DNA of 64,000 nt from positions 72,501-136,500 of the forward strand of contig JACVVK020000343.1 in the NCBI GenBank assembly GCA_018292915.2. The letters are read 5' to 3'. The position numbers and the translations under genes were made by a program. Positions 61,732 through 64,000 of this stretch are shown one piece after another. The stretch is from Batillaria attramentaria. Its lineage: Eukaryota; Mollusca; Gastropoda; Batillariidae. The notes under the pieces are model-generated. The model saw nothing but the letters and a program-made list of their open reading frames with translations, was not told the origin of the DNA and did not search any database. Each line of letters opens with the position of its first letter. The stretch's first letter is position 1.

Positions 61732-64000
61732 CTGAAACACGACAAGACCAGACTCAGGGATCAGCACTGGAGGATCATAATGAAAGTCCTGTCGAAACAA
61801 ACCGAAGTCTCACGCACAGAATGACCACATGTGACCGATTCAATCTTTCTAGCTAAAATGCCTTTTCCTCTGAAAAGAATGCACGGTCAAGACAGGTTCG
61901 TATGATGTCCCGGAGTTTAATCTCAATTACCACCACATGGGATGTAAAGACCGAACACGTGTACAGCACATTTCAAAATATTTACTACGGGGTCACGGCC
62001 TGAAACAGACTCAGTTTCAAAGTGAAGTCCCGAGCTTCAAGACAGCGTTAACTTCACCCCTTAACCATCCGTACAAAGAAGGTAACCTGATGAGGCTGTT
62101 TGCTCCTAGGACTGGGCGCTTTTCGAATGCACAATGTTTCCACAGCCAAGACATTCGCATAGAGAGCCACTTACTCCACTGTTCTTTGTAAAACAATCAC
62201 GCCATGGAGCGTTACATACTTGGAAAAGCTGAAGGCGGTGAGTGTCCCGATGTCATGATACAAATTCCGTTGTCACTTAGCGAGGTTCTAGGTCGTAGTC
62301 TCAAAAGTGTTCGCAGGTATTTCTGACAGTTAAAGGCTGCTTCTTCTCTCGAAATAGGGAACATATCCCTCAGTTTCCGGCGTCGTTCTCGCAGACACCC
62401 CCCTCCCTCTCTCTATATCTCAAAGGCAGCTACTTGTAATTCTTAACTCTAAAGCAGAGAAAGGGCTTTTGTTTTCAAGGCTTTTGTCAGCCAGCTTAAA
62501 AGAAAGGAAGAAAATACTTTGTTTCACTGGACAGTCAAATTCAAGGTTCCCTAAAATTTGACCGCATGACTAGGAATTTGGGTTTTCCCTTCAGACAAAC
62601 CTCGCGCGGCCAAATCCGTCCCTAAGGACAGGGCGTGTTGTGCAGAGGATTAGGTGAAGACTCCTGGTTACATCAGACTCTGAGCACTCCCAACAAAACC
62701 TTCTTCTATCTTAGCTGAGTTTTATTTTCTTTTCTTCTTCCTTGTCGTTTCTGTCCTGCTCTTGATTGTTTTTATTCTTGGAGAAAGCTAGACCACGCCT
62801 AGTTCAAACAGAGTATTTTGAAAACGGTTTGACTCACTGCGCTTTCCTTTCCTACGACAGCCAGTATTGCTGAATATCTTCAAAGTTACTCCCCTCCCTC
62901 GTCACAATGACAGAATTTGACCAGGGTGCCGCTTGCGAAAGACATTATTACTATAAAGAGATCCATGTGTCAGCTTCCAAAATACGTGGACTAAGTCGTC
63001 ACTAACCCACCTTTACGCCCCCCCCCCCTCCCCCCGCCCTCAGCTTTATCTTCCTGCGTAGGTTGGTCATTTCTGCATCTGGATTCATATCTTCCGTTTA
63101 TTTTCCGGTGGATCATGCAAATCATGAGTTTACAGAAGCACGGTGAATGGTTTGAACAGTGAGTAATGTCCTCTGCCTTGTTCCTCGCCCCAGCCAAACA
63201 GTAGAGTGTTGACTGATTTGGCCATCTATCAAGACATGCATGTAGCTTGTTTTCAAATATTCTTCATGTTCTAGCTTCTTTGCTTATGTTTTTGTAGTTT
63301 ATCGACGTCGAGTTGGAATATGATACCTGTGGCGAGAATTAAACCGTTAGGAAAGAAAGAATCGTTGTTATTCTCTCTCTCTCTCTCTCCCACACACACA
63401 CACTGGTGCAGGTTTACTTGGAGGAACGTCATTGAAATATTTTCTACCTGACCCGTCTTGACACGGTTAATCGGCGGATTCTGCAGATCGACAGGCCTTT
63501 AAAGAATGAAACGAGAACGCAGACGTCCTCAATCTCCTGTACTCATTAACCTTGCACGTGGCATGGAAGAGAGACGGGAGGGCAGAACGGGCCTTAGGGC
63601 TCGTCAAATAACCGCTGCCCTGTTTTTAGGGTAGAGGGACTGGGGCCCAAGGAGAAGTCAGTTCACACGGAATACCTCCAGTAGCTGCCACATGTCTTTG
63701 TGGACAACGAGCCTTTTGTTGCTGTGGCTGACTTTATTGAATGATGATAACGATAGCACTTCCTCAACAAGCCAAGCGGAAACCTGGAATATCCAAAGCC
63801 GAGCCGGTGTAAAATGCCAAATGGACTCGGTACAAATGACTTTCGGGCACTTCCACAAGCACGGGCATCTTACGCCATACGCCCCGGATCATTGTAGCAT
63901 ACTCGATATCTAAGCTGGAAGTGCCCCGAGATGATTGGTGCTTGGGAGTTACATGCGAGTTACACCAGTACAGAGTTGGACTGTCCATGCTCCGGCAGTG
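61732..64000. other. 5' intronic region of chitin synthase
   Basis: Mostly featureless; a C-run near 63019 and a short CT/CA tract at 63373-63403. Apart from one candidate exon at 63676-63783, no myosin motor exon was recognised, so most of the head must lie beyond base 64000. Confidence 0.5.
63676..63783 (-). CDS. Candidate upstream exon of the myosin-chitin synthase
   Basis: Bounded by ATTCCAG and GAG|GTATTC, phase 0 at both ends, so it would splice directly to exon 61731-61459. It encodes 36 residues, VSAWLVEEVLSLSSFN then KRLVVHKDMWQLLE. The length and phases fit, but I cannot match the sequence to a motor subdomain with certainty. Confidence 0.4.

Overview
The window is eukaryotic nuclear DNA, almost certainly from a mollusc and probably a marine gastropod. 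The evidence is a chitin synthase joined to a myosin neck (IQ motif), an arrangement known from molluscan shell-forming tissue; many small GT-AG introns; and a dense load of tRNA-derived SINEs, microsatellites and minisatellites. The species assignment is inference. No rRNA gene, genuine tRNA gene, operon or CRISPR array was seen.

Layout. 1-3475 is the edge of a satellite array built on a TTAGATCTAG core. 5196-9885 (+) is a complete 8-exon major facilitator (MFS) transporter gene (A). 10573-12055 (-) is a two-exon secreted or anchored coiled-coil C1q-domain protein, convergent with A. 12.2-19.97 kb has no gene I can name; it holds microsatellites, a degenerate repeat, a SINE and a few exon-like stretches. 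19973-25739 (+) is a complete 10-exon paralogue of the transporter (B). From 28821 to the right edge the minus strand carries the 3' part of a myosin-type chitin synthase. 24 exons were assembled phase by phase (about 1,750 codons), from the IQ neck through two transmembrane clusters and the GT2 catalytic core to the C-terminal tail and stop. The motor domain lies beyond base 64000.

How the genes relate. A and B are tandem duplicates with the same intron positions and phases, except that B has two more introns. The C1q gene is unrelated. The chitin synthase is convergent with B.

Most unusual points. (1) A SINE landed on the exon 4 donor of transporter A and its 12-bp target-site duplication copied the donor. 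(2) Nine separate one-base insertions, each doubling or extending a neighbouring base, break a single chitin synthase exon (32055-32671), and two other exons carry similar single insertions, while the transporter and C1q genes have none. (3) A two-copy MITE carries CRE-like TGACGTCA palindromes, which are over-represented in the whole window. (4) A minisatellite abuts a chitin synthase splice acceptor. (5) There are several fold-back and dispersed repeats. Exon structures come from reading splice signals, phase and protein-like sequence by eye; no database search was run.
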